NCBI RefSeq assembly: GCF_034521915.1 | Contig: NZ_JAXHLU010000009.1 | Location: 31,610-95,609, forward strand | Length of the DNA: 64,000 nucleotides | DNA from: Fodinibius sp034521915 | GTDB taxonomy: Bacteria > Bacteroidota > Rhodothermia > Balneolales > Balneolaceae | Direction of reading: 5' to 3' | Program-made: the position numbers and the translations under genes | Notes under the pieces: generated by a model | Told to the model about the DNA's origin: nothing | Databases searched by the model: none | Seen by the model: only the letters and a program-made list of their open reading frames with translations | Shown: positions 33,485 through 41,781 of the stretch, piece after piece | Layout of the letters: every line of letters starts with the position of its first letter | How positions within the stretch are numbered: position 1 is the stretch's first letter

Positions 33485-34252
33485 ATGTCCAAACAATCAT
33501 CCAACAAAACGCTTTACAGCCGTGGGCTTACCAAAAGTTATAAAAAGCGTACGGTTGTTTCGGATGTATCCATCGATGTAACACAGGGAGAAATTGTTGG
33601 GCTTCTTGGGCCAAACGGAGCGGGAAAAACAACAACCTTTTACATGTTTGTCGGATTAGTAACCCCCGATAGCGGTGAAATTTTTCTGGATGACAAGAAC
33701 CTCACGGGCATGCCGATGTATAAACGAGCTCGTCTTGGGGTTGGCTATCTCTCTCAAGAGGCGAGCGTATTCCGCAACTTAACCGTCCGGGAGAATCTCG
33801 AATCCATTCTCCAATTCTTTGACTTTACTAACCAGGAAATTAATGAACGTGTTGAACAGCTAATAGAAGAATTTGGATTGGAACGCGTGGTAGACAGCAA
33901 AGGATACAGCCTGTCGGGCGGAGAGCGGCGCCGAACCGAGATCGCCCGGGCCCTTGTCACTGATCCGAAATTTATCCTCTTAGACGAGCCTTTTGCCGGC
34001 GTTGATCCCATTGCCGTTGAAGATATTCAAGAAATTGTAGCTGAACTTAAATACCGTAATATCGGTATTTTTATTACTGATCATAACGTACACGAAACCC
34101 TTGCAATTACTGATCGAGCTTACCTATTGTTTGAAGGCAACATTCTAAAGGAAGGAACAGCTGATGAACTGGCTGAAGATGAAGAAGCTAAACGGCTCTA
34201 TCTCGGGAATCAGTTTAAGCTGGATCGCTACGGGCGACAACAAGAAGAGTGA
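33485..34252 (+). CDS. lptB: LPS export ABC transporter ATP-binding protein
   Basis: Cytoplasmic ATPase of the LptBFG extractor, which lifts lipopolysaccharide from the inner membrane. Walker A LLGPNGAGKTTTFYMFVGL (about residues 40-58), signature LSGGERRRTEIARAL and Walker B FILLDEPFAGVDPIAV are the LptB forms; GVGYLSQEASVFR is also characteristic. The 255 aa are normal. lptF/G are not nearby. It follows purQ by 18 bases, so it may share the transcript. Confidence 0.92.
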   Translation: MSKQSSNKTLYSRGLTKSYKKRTVVSDVSIDVTQGEIVGLLGPNGAGKTTTFYMFVGLVTPDSGEIFLDDKNLTGMPMYKRARLGVGYLSQEASVFRNLTVRENLESILQFFDFTNQEINERVEQLIEEFGLERVVDSKGYSLSGGERRRTEIARALVTDPKFILLDEPFAGVDPIAVEDIQEIVAELKYRNIGIFITDHNVHETLAITDRAYLLFEGNILKEGTADELAEDEEAKRLYLGNQFKLDRYGRQQEE

Positions 34253-34294
34253 CACGACTTAATTTTAAATCCCAAAAATTACGAACTTAATAGA

Positions 34295-34627
34295 ATGGAT
34301 GAGATTACTGTTCAATCACTAAAAGAAAAAATTGATGATGATCAGAATAACTTTCTCCTTTTGGATGTTCGTGAACCTTTCGAGCAATATCAGTCTAAGA
34401 TTGATATTGAAAACTCTGTATTAATACCTGTCGGTGAACTAAAAGACAGAATTGATGAGCTTGAAGATCACAAAGATAATGAGATCATCTGTCTTTGCCG
34501 CAGCGGTGGACGAAGTGCCCAGGCATGCGAGTTTCTGCAAGAGAAAGGTTTTGAGAATGTAAAGAATCTTAAAGGCGGTATTAACAAATGGGCACGGGAA
34601 ATTGATAACAGCCTACCCGTTTATTAA
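34295..34627 (+). CDS. Rhodanese-like sulfurtransferase
   Basis: Single-domain rhodanese of 110 aa. The active-site loop is CLCRSGGRSAQACEFL (about residues 69-84), with Cys followed by RSGGRS, consistent with persulfide chemistry. LLDVREPFEQYQ near residue 25 and NLKGGINKWA near the end are family marks. The donor and acceptor are unknown. Its stop overlaps the converging rho gene by 4 bases. Confidence 0.88.
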   Translation: MDEITVQSLKEKIDDDQNNFLLLDVREPFEQYQSKIDIENSVLIPVGELKDRIDELEDHKDNEIICLCRSGGRSAQACEFLQEKGFENVKNLKGGINKWAREIDNSLPVY

Positions 34628-35820
34628 ACCATTGCCGCAATCTGATTGAGCAGCTCCTCGTTGCTATCGGTATTTCCTAGTACTTTTAGCAGACTCTGCA
34701 TCGATTCTTTCGGTGATTTCTTGAGCAGATAACGGCGTACCATATTCCGCTCTTCCATAGAATCCTCAATGAACTTGTCTTCATTTCGAGTTCCCGATGC
34801 GCTAATATTTATAGCGGGATAAATACGATCGTTTGCAAGCTCACGGTCAAGCACAACCTCCATATTACCAGTTCCTTTAAACTCCTCAAAAATAAGATCG
34901 TCCATTCGGGAATTGGTCTCAATAAGACAGGTGGCAATTATTGTTAACGATCCGCCCCCCTCAATTTTCCGGGCCGAACCGAATATCTTCTTAGGAATTT
35001 CAAGTGCACGTATATCCAATCCACCCGAAAGAGTACGTCCACTGCTTTCCTGAATATTATTATAGGCTCGACCTAACCGCGTTAGAGAATCAATAAGCAA
35101 GACCGCATCATCCCCCATTTCAGCCTTGCGTTTAACATACCCAAGAGCCAATTCGGTAATTCTTATATGACTGTCGGTCGGTTTATCATTTGAAGAGGCG
35201 AAAACTTCTGCATCTGTTGATCTGAGGAAATCGGTAACCTCTTCGGGGCGCTCATCCACCAATAATATACCGGTACTAATATCCGGATGATTTTTAGTTA
35301 GTGATTCAGCAATTTTTTTCAAAAGCACTGTTTTACCGGTTCGTGGCGGCGCTACAAGCAAACCACGCTGTCCTTTACCAATAGGAGCAATTAAATCCAT
35401 CACTCTCATCTCAATATCATCGGGATCAACACCCAGCTCAATATGCTCATTAGGCATAATGGGAGTCTGCAACTCAAAACGGGTAGCCCGCTGCCACTCC
35501 ATAGGGTCACGTCCATTTATCTTCTCAATGGAATAAATATGGCGATGTCCTCTTTCATCCTCTTCGTACTCACCTTCAATTTCCAGCCCGGGGCGGAGGT
35601 TATGTTTTTTTACCTCATTGGGTCTTAGAAATGGGTCACTCGGTTCATAGCTGAATTCATGGTCTTTTTCCCGAGCAAATCCGTAATTCTTTTCATTAAT
35701 TTCGACTACGCCTTTATATCGACCGGCTACTTCCACATTTTTATTATCATTAAATCGAGGCACAAAAACATTCTTATTTTTGTTGCGACCGCGATTTTTA
35801 TTATTTCGTGAACGTCCCAT
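34624..35820 (-). CDS. rho: Transcription termination factor Rho
   Basis: Hexameric RNA helicase that ends transcription. The ATG at 35820 (MGRSRNNKNRGRN) is preferred over an in-frame TTG three codons upstream. A short Arg/Asn-rich tail precedes the OB-fold (AGRYKGVVEINEKNYGFAR). The ATPase core has P-loop LLVAPPRTGKTVLLKK (about 160-175), ILLVDERPEEV and SGGLDIRALEIPKK. The 398 aa are near the classical length, without the long N-terminal insert seen in many Bacteroidota Rho proteins. A TPR gene lies upstream on the same strand, after a terminator. Confidence 0.95.
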   Translation of the reverse strand: MGRSRNNKNRGRNKNKNVFVPRFNDNKNVEVAGRYKGVVEINEKNYGFAREKDHEFSYEPSDPFLRPNEVKKHNLRPGLEIEGEYEEDERGHRHIYSIEKINGRDPMEWQRATRFELQTPIMPNEHIELGVDPDDIEMRVMDLIAPIGKGQRGLLVAPPRTGKTVLLKKIAESLTKNHPDISTGILLVDERPEEVTDFLRSTDAEVFASSNDKPTDSHIRITELALGYVKRKAEMGDDAVLLIDSLTRLGRAYNNIQESSGRTLSGGLDIRALEIPKKIFGSARKIEGGGSLTIIATCLIETNSRMDDLIFEEFKGTGNMEVVLDRELANDRIYPAINISASGTRNEDKFIEDSMEERNMVRRYLLKKSPKESMQSLLKVLGNTDSNEELLNQIAAMV

Positions 35821-35924
35821 TACATCCAATAGTTTACTTATTACCTACGTATCTGTTTTTATAAAAATCCAAGCTATTAACACAGAGGGCAGGAATGTGA
35901 TTGTGATTTAAGAATTGAGAGGTG

Positions 35925-35957
35925 AAAAAAGCAGTACAGCTCAATAGGCTGTACTGC
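35925..35957 (-). terminator. Intrinsic terminator of the TPR gene
   Basis: On the minus strand a perfect 10-base stem (GCAGTACAGC and its complement, 35931-35940/35948-35957, 7-base loop) is followed directly by six T. It lies 45 bases after the TPR gene stop and isolates rho from the upstream operon. Confidence 0.85.
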
Positions 35958-36002
35958 CAAATCGAATAGATAAAGATAATAATCTTTACCGTTATTTAAA
36001 AC

Positions 36003-37340
36003 TTATCGAACCGTTGTTGTTTCATTGATCCAGCCATAGCACTTCATCAAGGAAGAATCAATTTTGAAGCTTTCGCCTTCCTCCAAAGGTGGTTTCCAGA
36101 AAAATTTCTCTGACTTTGTAGGAATTACCGGTTTATAAGCCTGATACTTTCGATCCACTTCATTAGCCGCATTAGGATCGACTTGCTCAGCTTTATCCAA
36201 ATAGTCTAATACTAACCAGTAAACAGCTTTATCTTCGGGCGTAAGCTTTCGATCACTCGAGCATTGACTTACCGCTCGAGCATAAATATCAGCAATCTGG
36301 ATATAAGGATCGCCCCAGTTATTGCTATAATCAATGGCCTGACGAGCAAAACTGCGCGCACTTTGCAATTGATCTTGGTTTAGATATGCATCAGAGATAT
36401 TTAAGGCTATATCAGCCTTTTCTTTGTCAGTTGATGCCTTATCCATCGCTTCCTTAAAATACTTGATGGACGTATTGTAATTGGCATTATTTTTAGAAGC
36501 TTCAGCTACAGCCATTGTATTTTCGAAATTGGGATTTAAATCATACAGCTTTTGACTTACTTCTCGTGCTTTTGCAGCCATATCCTGGTTTTGATATACC
36601 TCCCGCAACTTCGTTAACACTTCTTCATCCTTGGGATTGTTTTTCAATTCACTTTCTAAAAAAGCAATTTGCTCCTCCGGTGAATCGAATAGGTCTTCTC
36701 TTATATCACTAAAAGAATTCAACAATTTCTCAGAAGCATGCGGCTCTGCTTTTTTCATCACAGCTAAAGCTGCATCTTTTTTACCGGCAGAAGAAAACTC
36801 ATTAAGTATTCTTTGTATGTAATATCCTTTCGCTCTTTTGGTCAGCTCCTCCGGTTTCAGCTGAAAAGCCTTATAATAATCTTCTGCGGCACGCATCGGA
36901 GCATTCTCAACGAGATCAGAATGAGTTTGAAGCATTCGGCCTCTTTTTATATACCAGTCATATTTTGCATCTGTATCGTCTGAGAATTTTTCAAATGCCC
37001 GGTCAAAAATTAAAAGAGCCGTATCAACATACGCTTCCTTAAGAGTAGGATCTTGTTTTTTCTTAGCTACTTCACTATAAGCGGTAGTAAGTCGATCGAT
37101 TTGCCGCTTAAGCTCAAATCGAGAATACCCTTCAATGGTTTCTGGCATGGCTTGCCACATCCAGCGGCCGAACTTAATAGCCTCTTCAAAAGAGTCATTC
37201 TTATAATTCTCATAAAAAATTGAATAAGCTTGTATCTCACTCATTCCACTCGGTGGCTGAACAGGAGATTGTTCGGACTGCGCCAACGACCAGCTACTAC
37301 CTAAAAAGATAAAAGCAGTTATTAATATTAACTTTTTCAT
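36003..37340 (-). CDS. Secreted TPR-repeat protein
   Basis: A 445-aa exported protein with a signal peptide (LILITAFIFLGSSWSLAQ, cut near residue 20). The rest is helical with TPR-like units, clearest at about 225-345 (LREVYQNQDMAAKAREVSQK, YFKEAMDKASTDKEKADIAL, DAYLNQDQLQSARSFARQAI). The C-terminus holds FFWKPPLEEGESFKIDSS and a Cys pair spaced far apart. TPR proteins usually scaffold complexes; a periplasmic role is inferred. It is the last gene of the run comA-GlgA-like-DUF4270-like-OMP-TPR. Confidence 0.8.
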   Translation of the reverse strand: MKKLILITAFIFLGSSWSLAQSEQSPVQPPSGMSEIQAYSIFYENYKNDSFEEAIKFGRWMWQAMPETIEGYSRFELKRQIDRLTTAYSEVAKKKQDPTLKEAYVDTALLIFDRAFEKFSDDTDAKYDWYIKRGRMLQTHSDLVENAPMRAAEDYYKAFQLKPEELTKRAKGYYIQRILNEFSSAGKKDAALAVMKKAEPHASEKLLNSFSDIREDLFDSPEEQIAFLESELKNNPKDEEVLTKLREVYQNQDMAAKAREVSQKLYDLNPNFENTMAVAEASKNNANYNTSIKYFKEAMDKASTDKEKADIALNISDAYLNQDQLQSARSFARQAIDYSNNWGDPYIQIADIYARAVSQCSSDRKLTPEDKAVYWLVLDYLDKAEQVDPNAANEVDRKYQAYKPVIPTKSEKFFWKPPLEEGESFKIDSSLMKCYGWINETTTVR

Positions 37341-37398
37341 AATGCTGACATTTTACTGTATGGTTCAAGTTGTAAACTAATACTAAAGCAATTTATTG

Positions 37399-38694
37399 TT
37401 ATTGAAGCTTTGGACGGAAAAACATTACTTCAGCTAAATTAAGTGTCAATCGTACTCCCCAAATATTTTCTTGCACCAAATTTGAAGTTTGAGTGCCTCT
37501 TATTCCATATTCAACACTTAAATCAATGGAGGAGTTAGATCGTGGCGATCGGATACCAATTCCAAATGCAAACTTTAGTGTATTAATTCGTTGCCCATCA
37601 ATATCCAGATGGCCTGTATCATAAGAAGCTCCCGCCCGATACTTAAAATTAGATAAAAAATTCGTTGATCCTGTAACATAAGGAAAATACTGTACTCCCA
37701 AACCCATTTTATAGCGGTCTACAAACATCTGATTTTCAGAGGGTTTGAAGTCATTTTCATATCCCGACCAGCCCTCATAAAGCCCTTCAAGACCTATCAT
37801 CCACATATTACTGGGGCTGTAGCTTACTCCGCCACTAACTTTCGTTGGTAGTTTAATAGGACCGTCGGCATTTTGCAAATTCTTAGTCAAGGTTACGGCT
37901 CCATTATCTATAATACCCGTTTGTTTTCGCTCTGCATTAAGCTCAACAGGAAGATTAATAGTCGCTCCAATCCCCAGCTGGTCATCCTCTCGTAAGAGAT
38001 TAGGTAATCGGATAAACGTTCCTACACGATGTCCAAAACTGTGTCCGCTCGTTTCAATATTGAAGTTTACATTACGATAAGGAGATTGTGGAAAACGGGC
38101 CACATAAGAATCATCCATTGAAAGAAAATACAGAGATGCGGCATAACCAACAGAGATGTTGGAATTAATTCTCCAGCCAAGACCCAACTCAGCCCTATTT
38201 AATCCACCACTGCCGCGGTTTTCAAGATTAAAATCAATTGTTTCTCCCTGAAAATTATCTCCAATTGTTAGTGTTTTCTGCTCGAAGGTGCGGAATTTTG
38301 CCTCTGTTACCGGAGTAAAAGAACCTGAAACTCCCAATTCTCCTCGAATGATGGGGAGTTGAAGTTGAAACTGACCAACCGAAAAATTTGAGTTCGTAAC
38401 ACTTCCTGTTCCATCGCTGGCACTATAGGAATCTATCCCAATCTCTCCTACGCCAAGGCCGTATACGGTATTTCCCCAATGGGCGGGATTGGCAATAGTA
38501 CCTACAAAAGTCTCATTAAAAGAAACTCCCAGCAGTCCCATCGACTGTGCTGCCGAATTACTTGTAGATAATGGATAACCAATACCTATTTGGGAATAAA
38601 CGGATCCACTTGTAGCCTTAGCATCACCTGATTGGGCAAATGCTACAGAAGTTCCAAAAACCAGTAGTAATACTATAAGAGCTAACTTTTTCAA
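37399..38694 (-). CDS. Outer-membrane beta-barrel protein, PorV/FadL-like
   Basis: A 431-aa protein with a signal peptide (LALIVLLLVFGTSVAFAQ). The mature part alternates polar and hydrophobic residues with many Gly and aromatic positions; SAAQSMGLLGVSFNETFVGTIANPAHWG at the N-terminus resembles the conserved start of FadL/PorV-type barrels (NPA motif), and it ends in VMFFRPKLQ. It therefore probably forms an outer-membrane channel or assembly protein. Its start is 2 bases from the stop of the upstream lipoprotein gene, so they likely work together. Confidence 0.75.
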   Translation of the reverse strand: MKKLALIVLLLVFGTSVAFAQSGDAKATSGSVYSQIGIGYPLSTSNSAAQSMGLLGVSFNETFVGTIANPAHWGNTVYGLGVGEIGIDSYSASDGTGSVTNSNFSVGQFQLQLPIIRGELGVSGSFTPVTEAKFRTFEQKTLTIGDNFQGETIDFNLENRGSGGLNRAELGLGWRINSNISVGYAASLYFLSMDDSYVARFPQSPYRNVNFNIETSGHSFGHRVGTFIRLPNLLREDDQLGIGATINLPVELNAERKQTGIIDNGAVTLTKNLQNADGPIKLPTKVSGGVSYSPSNMWMIGLEGLYEGWSGYENDFKPSENQMFVDRYKMGLGVQYFPYVTGSTNFLSNFKYRAGASYDTGHLDIDGQRINTLKFAFGIGIRSPRSNSSIDLSVEYGIRGTQTSNLVQENIWGVRLTLNLAEVMFFRPKLQ

Positions 38695-38696
38695 CG

Positions 38697-39959
38697 CTAA
38701 TTCTTAATATTTTTTAAAGAGGTAATTATAATTTTAGGCTTCAGTCCGTCAGGAACCTGATCATCATCTGTCATTATAAGAGTAGATTTTATAACACCGT
38801 CATTTGGAAGAGTTATAAAAAACTCTCGATCTTCCGGAAATCCATTTCTTATAATATTTTCGACCAGTCTTGTGACATCAAATCGAAACGTGCCGTTTTC
38901 AGCAGAATAGCTGCCTTGCAATCGCGTCGGATTATTTAATGGGGCACCGGGATCAATATTTTCGGGTAGTCCCTCGGGATTAGCCAAGTGTAAATATGCT
39001 ACCTGTTCTTTTGCCCTTTGCGTAGTTGAAGGCTCTCCAACCAAACTTTGTTCCAATGCAGGAGTATTTTCATACAGTACCAATTCTGCTCGAGACAAGC
39101 CCGGGGGCTGAATATCTAATTCTTCAATCCCCAGGGATTTAAAATTAAGTACGCTTTCATACGTACTGTGCAACGGAATTGATATCTGTGGGATAGAGGA
39201 ATTAGTACCCCTGTCTAAATAATATCCCCATCTATTTAACGGTACATCAAAAGTATCTGCCTCGGGATGCTGTATAAAAAAACGAGTTGAATCTCGGTAA
39301 AGCGGGATAATCTTTGCACTGTTTTGAGGAACTAGCGCCAACCCGTGAGCATCATACACATATGCAGAATCTACCGCCCCGGTAGTATCTTGTTTGGAGG
39401 AATCTGCATACATGCGATATTCATCCACCCACTGCGGTGCAATATCAGACAGATTAATCATCAGGGAATCTTCAGTTCCAACCGAAAACTCACCAAGTTT
39501 TTGTCCTAAGGATAGCTCATTATCAACCTTTAACACACGATCGCGCCAGAACTGATTAATTTGATATAAATCAAATTGTTGAGTACCGGCGGTATCTCCC
39601 GAAACCTGTTCGCTATTATACATGATCCGCAACAGCACTTCCCCTTCTTCCTTCAAAGTATCAGATGAAGCTGGCAGGTTGGGTTTTAAATAACCCGTAA
39701 CGTCCATACTGCCAAATAGGGGATCATCAAAGCTACCGGCCGAAAAAAGATCCAGTTCACCGGAATACGATGTAGCATCTACAGAGGTTAAACCATTTAT
39801 AATCAAGGTATCTTGCACTACTTCTGATGTGGGATCCGTAAGATCACCGCCAACAGAACCCGGATTTTCACAGGCACTGAGCCCTACCAAGACACCTAAA
39901 ATTAATACTAAGTAAAATGACCTTGCTTGTTGAAAGGAAATTTGTATAAAATTTTGCAA
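38697..39959 (-). CDS. DUF4270-like lipoprotein
   Basis: A 420-aa lipoprotein. The signal segment LVLILGVLVGLSAC ends in a lipobox Cys at about residue 30. The mature start (ENPGSVGGDLTDP) and the repeated DTLIINGLTS, FDDPLFGSMDVTGYLKP and VVDSAYVYD-like strands fit the DUF4270 family of Bacteroidota surface lipoproteins. No ATG is available before the signal, so the start is probably the TTG at 39959. It lies between the short GlgA-like gene (18 bases upstream) and the barrel protein. The function is unknown. Confidence 0.7.
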   Translation of the reverse strand: MQNFIQISFQQARSFYLVLILGVLVGLSACENPGSVGGDLTDPTSEVVQDTLIINGLTSVDATSYSGELDLFSAGSFDDPLFGSMDVTGYLKPNLPASSDTLKEEGEVLLRIMYNSEQVSGDTAGTQQFDLYQINQFWRDRVLKVDNELSLGQKLGEFSVGTEDSLMINLSDIAPQWVDEYRMYADSSKQDTTGAVDSAYVYDAHGLALVPQNSAKIIPLYRDSTRFFIQHPEADTFDVPLNRWGYYLDRGTNSSIPQISIPLHSTYESVLNFKSLGIEELDIQPPGLSRAELVLYENTPALEQSLVGEPSTTQRAKEQVAYLHLANPEGLPENIDPGAPLNNPTRLQGSYSAENGTFRFDVTRLVENIIRNGFPEDREFFITLPNDGVIKSTLIMTDDDQVPDGLKPKIIITSLKNIKN

Positions 39960-39977
39960 CGAGATACTGCTCTAAAT

Positions 39978-40796
39978 TTATGATTCTTCCGTTTCTTCTT
40001 CAGTTCCGGCAATCTCATCGTAGTAGTTGGCAAACTTATCTGAAACATCTTCAGGCGATCCCTGAATTTTTCTTGCCTCAACACCCAGCTCTTCAAAAAG
40101 ATCGTCTAATTCATCTGTTATATGATTGCCGGTAACAATATGATCGCTGTATTTTAAACCGAGGGTGCGTAAGTCAACGTTGTCCCCCTCAATAAGATTG
40201 TCTTTATCCACAGAATCGGGCAACCCGACCAGATCTAACAACTTTTTATTGAATATTCCGTTGTTTTCGGGATGATGGATGTTGTAAATCACTTTGGTAT
40301 CCTTAAACAGATCCAGATCATTATATTTCTCTTTGGCAAGCAATGGAATTAACCCTGCTGCCCAATCGTGACAATGTATAATATCAGGCTCCCAACCCAA
40401 TTTTGCTACCGTTTCCAAAACACCTTTACTGTAGAACACAATCCGTTCGTCGTTATCATCGTAGTGTTCATCTGTTTCCGGATTCATAAACATTGCCTTT
40501 CGCTCAAAGTAGGTATCATTGTCCAGGAAATATACCTGTAGCTTTGCATTGGGTATGCTTGCCACCTTGATACGCATATTTTCTATTTTTTCACCCACTT
40601 CGATCTCAATACCAGACAGACGAATTACCTCATGTAATCTATTTCTTCGATCATTAATCGTTCCATATTTAGGTAACAAAATACGAATTTCGTACCCCTT
40701 GTCTTGCAAGGATGCCGGTAAAAACCGGAGCAAATCAGCCGTATGTGTCATTCTGGCAAAAGGAGATATTTCAGCGGCAGCATATAATACTTTCAT
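39978..40796 (-). CDS. Short glycogen/starch synthase-like protein (GT5 N-domain only)
   Basis: A 272-aa protein equivalent to the N-terminal half of GT5 glycogen synthase (MKVLYAAAEISPFARM; RIVFYSKGVLETV; PDIIHCHDWAAGLIPLL). The C-terminal GT-B half is absent, and the KxGGL ADP-glucose site at the N-terminus is replaced by MTHTADLLRF. This short form is widespread in Bacteroidota, where it is named glycogen synthase by similarity; catalysis is doubtful. It follows comA by 36 bases and precedes a DUF4270-like lipoprotein gene. The acidic tail is EETEES. Confidence 0.8.
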   Translation of the reverse strand: MKVLYAAAEISPFARMTHTADLLRFLPASLQDKGYEIRILLPKYGTINDRRNRLHEVIRLSGIEIEVGEKIENMRIKVASIPNAKLQVYFLDNDTYFERKAMFMNPETDEHYDDNDERIVFYSKGVLETVAKLGWEPDIIHCHDWAAGLIPLLAKEKYNDLDLFKDTKVIYNIHHPENNGIFNKKLLDLVGLPDSVDKDNLIEGDNVDLRTLGLKYSDHIVTGNHITDELDDLFEELGVEARKIQGSPEDVSDKFANYYDEIAGTEEETEES

Positions 40797-40832
40797 AGAT
40801 AAATACTAATGAATTCGTTGTTTATTTATTGT

Positions 40833-41651
40833 TTATTCGTCGGACTCTTTTTTTTCCTGATCCGCATAGAGCTGACTCATCTCTTCGTCATCAAGTGAAT
40901 AAAAATCAAAAAGCGTATCGCCTCGCAGTCCCAGACGCAGGGTTTCGACAGGAATTACTTCTGAAGGCTGTATATTGCCAAGATTTACATTACTTCCAAA
41001 CTTACGAATAAACCAAACCTGTTGTTCTTTCTGAGGAGCCTCAAAAATCAGATTCTCTACAGGTACAGAATCTGCGATTTCATCAATAAGTCCGGATCGC
41101 ACTTCACCATTGGGACGAAACACGCCCACTGTGCCACTCTCCCGAGCCTCACAGATAATTTTCCATGCGCCGGCTTCGAGCTCGCGCTCAATCATCTTAA
41201 CCCATTTGTATGGCGGTATTATGTCATTGGGATTTTTACTCCCAATTTCCGACAAAATGGTAAAGTGTTTACTCATCTTCTGAATAATCTCCACCTTTCG
41301 CTTATCGGAAAGCCATATTGTGCCATTTGAGACCTCGGCATGCTCGATGTTGAAGCGATCTAACAACTCCATATAGGCATCAAGCTGATCACGCAGTACG
41401 TAAGCCTCAAAAAGTGTTCCTCCAAAATAAACCGGAATATCTGCATTGGAATATACAGCCAGCTTCTCTTCCAGATTCTGTGTTACGTAGCTGGTTCCCC
41501 AGCCGAGCTTTACGATGTCAATGTAATTGGAACAAGATTTGCAAAAATCTTCAACTTGTCGAACACTTAGACCCTTGTCTAAAACAAGCGTCATTCCTTT
41601 TTCTCGAGGTTTTTCGGTACGCTTTGGGAGGTGATTGAGCTTAAAAGCCAT
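40833..41651 (-). CDS. comA: Phosphosulfolactate synthase
   Basis: Adds sulfite to phosphoenolpyruvate to give (R)-2-phospho-3-sulfolactate. The 272 aa form one TIM barrel: REKGMTLVLDKGLSVRQVED (about 17-36), YIDIVKLGWGTS, PVYFGGTLFEA, EVSNGTI, FTILSEIGSK and IICEARESGT are all family blocks. In methanogens the product leads to coenzyme M; in bacteria it may feed sulfolactate or cysteate, for example for sulfonolipids. No comB or comC is in the window, so the pathway is unresolved. It begins the run that continues with the GlgA-like gene. Confidence 0.9.
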   Translation of the reverse strand: MAFKLNHLPKRTEKPREKGMTLVLDKGLSVRQVEDFCKSCSNYIDIVKLGWGTSYVTQNLEEKLAVYSNADIPVYFGGTLFEAYVLRDQLDAYMELLDRFNIEHAEVSNGTIWLSDKRKVEIIQKMSKHFTILSEIGSKNPNDIIPPYKWVKMIERELEAGAWKIICEARESGTVGVFRPNGEVRSGLIDEIADSVPVENLIFEAPQKEQQVWFIRKFGSNVNLGNIQPSEVIPVETLRLGLRGDTLFDFYSLDDEEMSQLYADQEKKESDE

Positions 41652-41781
41652 TGGATATTATAAATTTGACAAATTAAACGGACAAATATACTAAAATGGA
41701 GCCTGTTAATAAAATCTTTTAACAGCTTTATTCATATGAACCTGTCTGTAACAGCTACAGTATATGACATAAAGAAACGTG

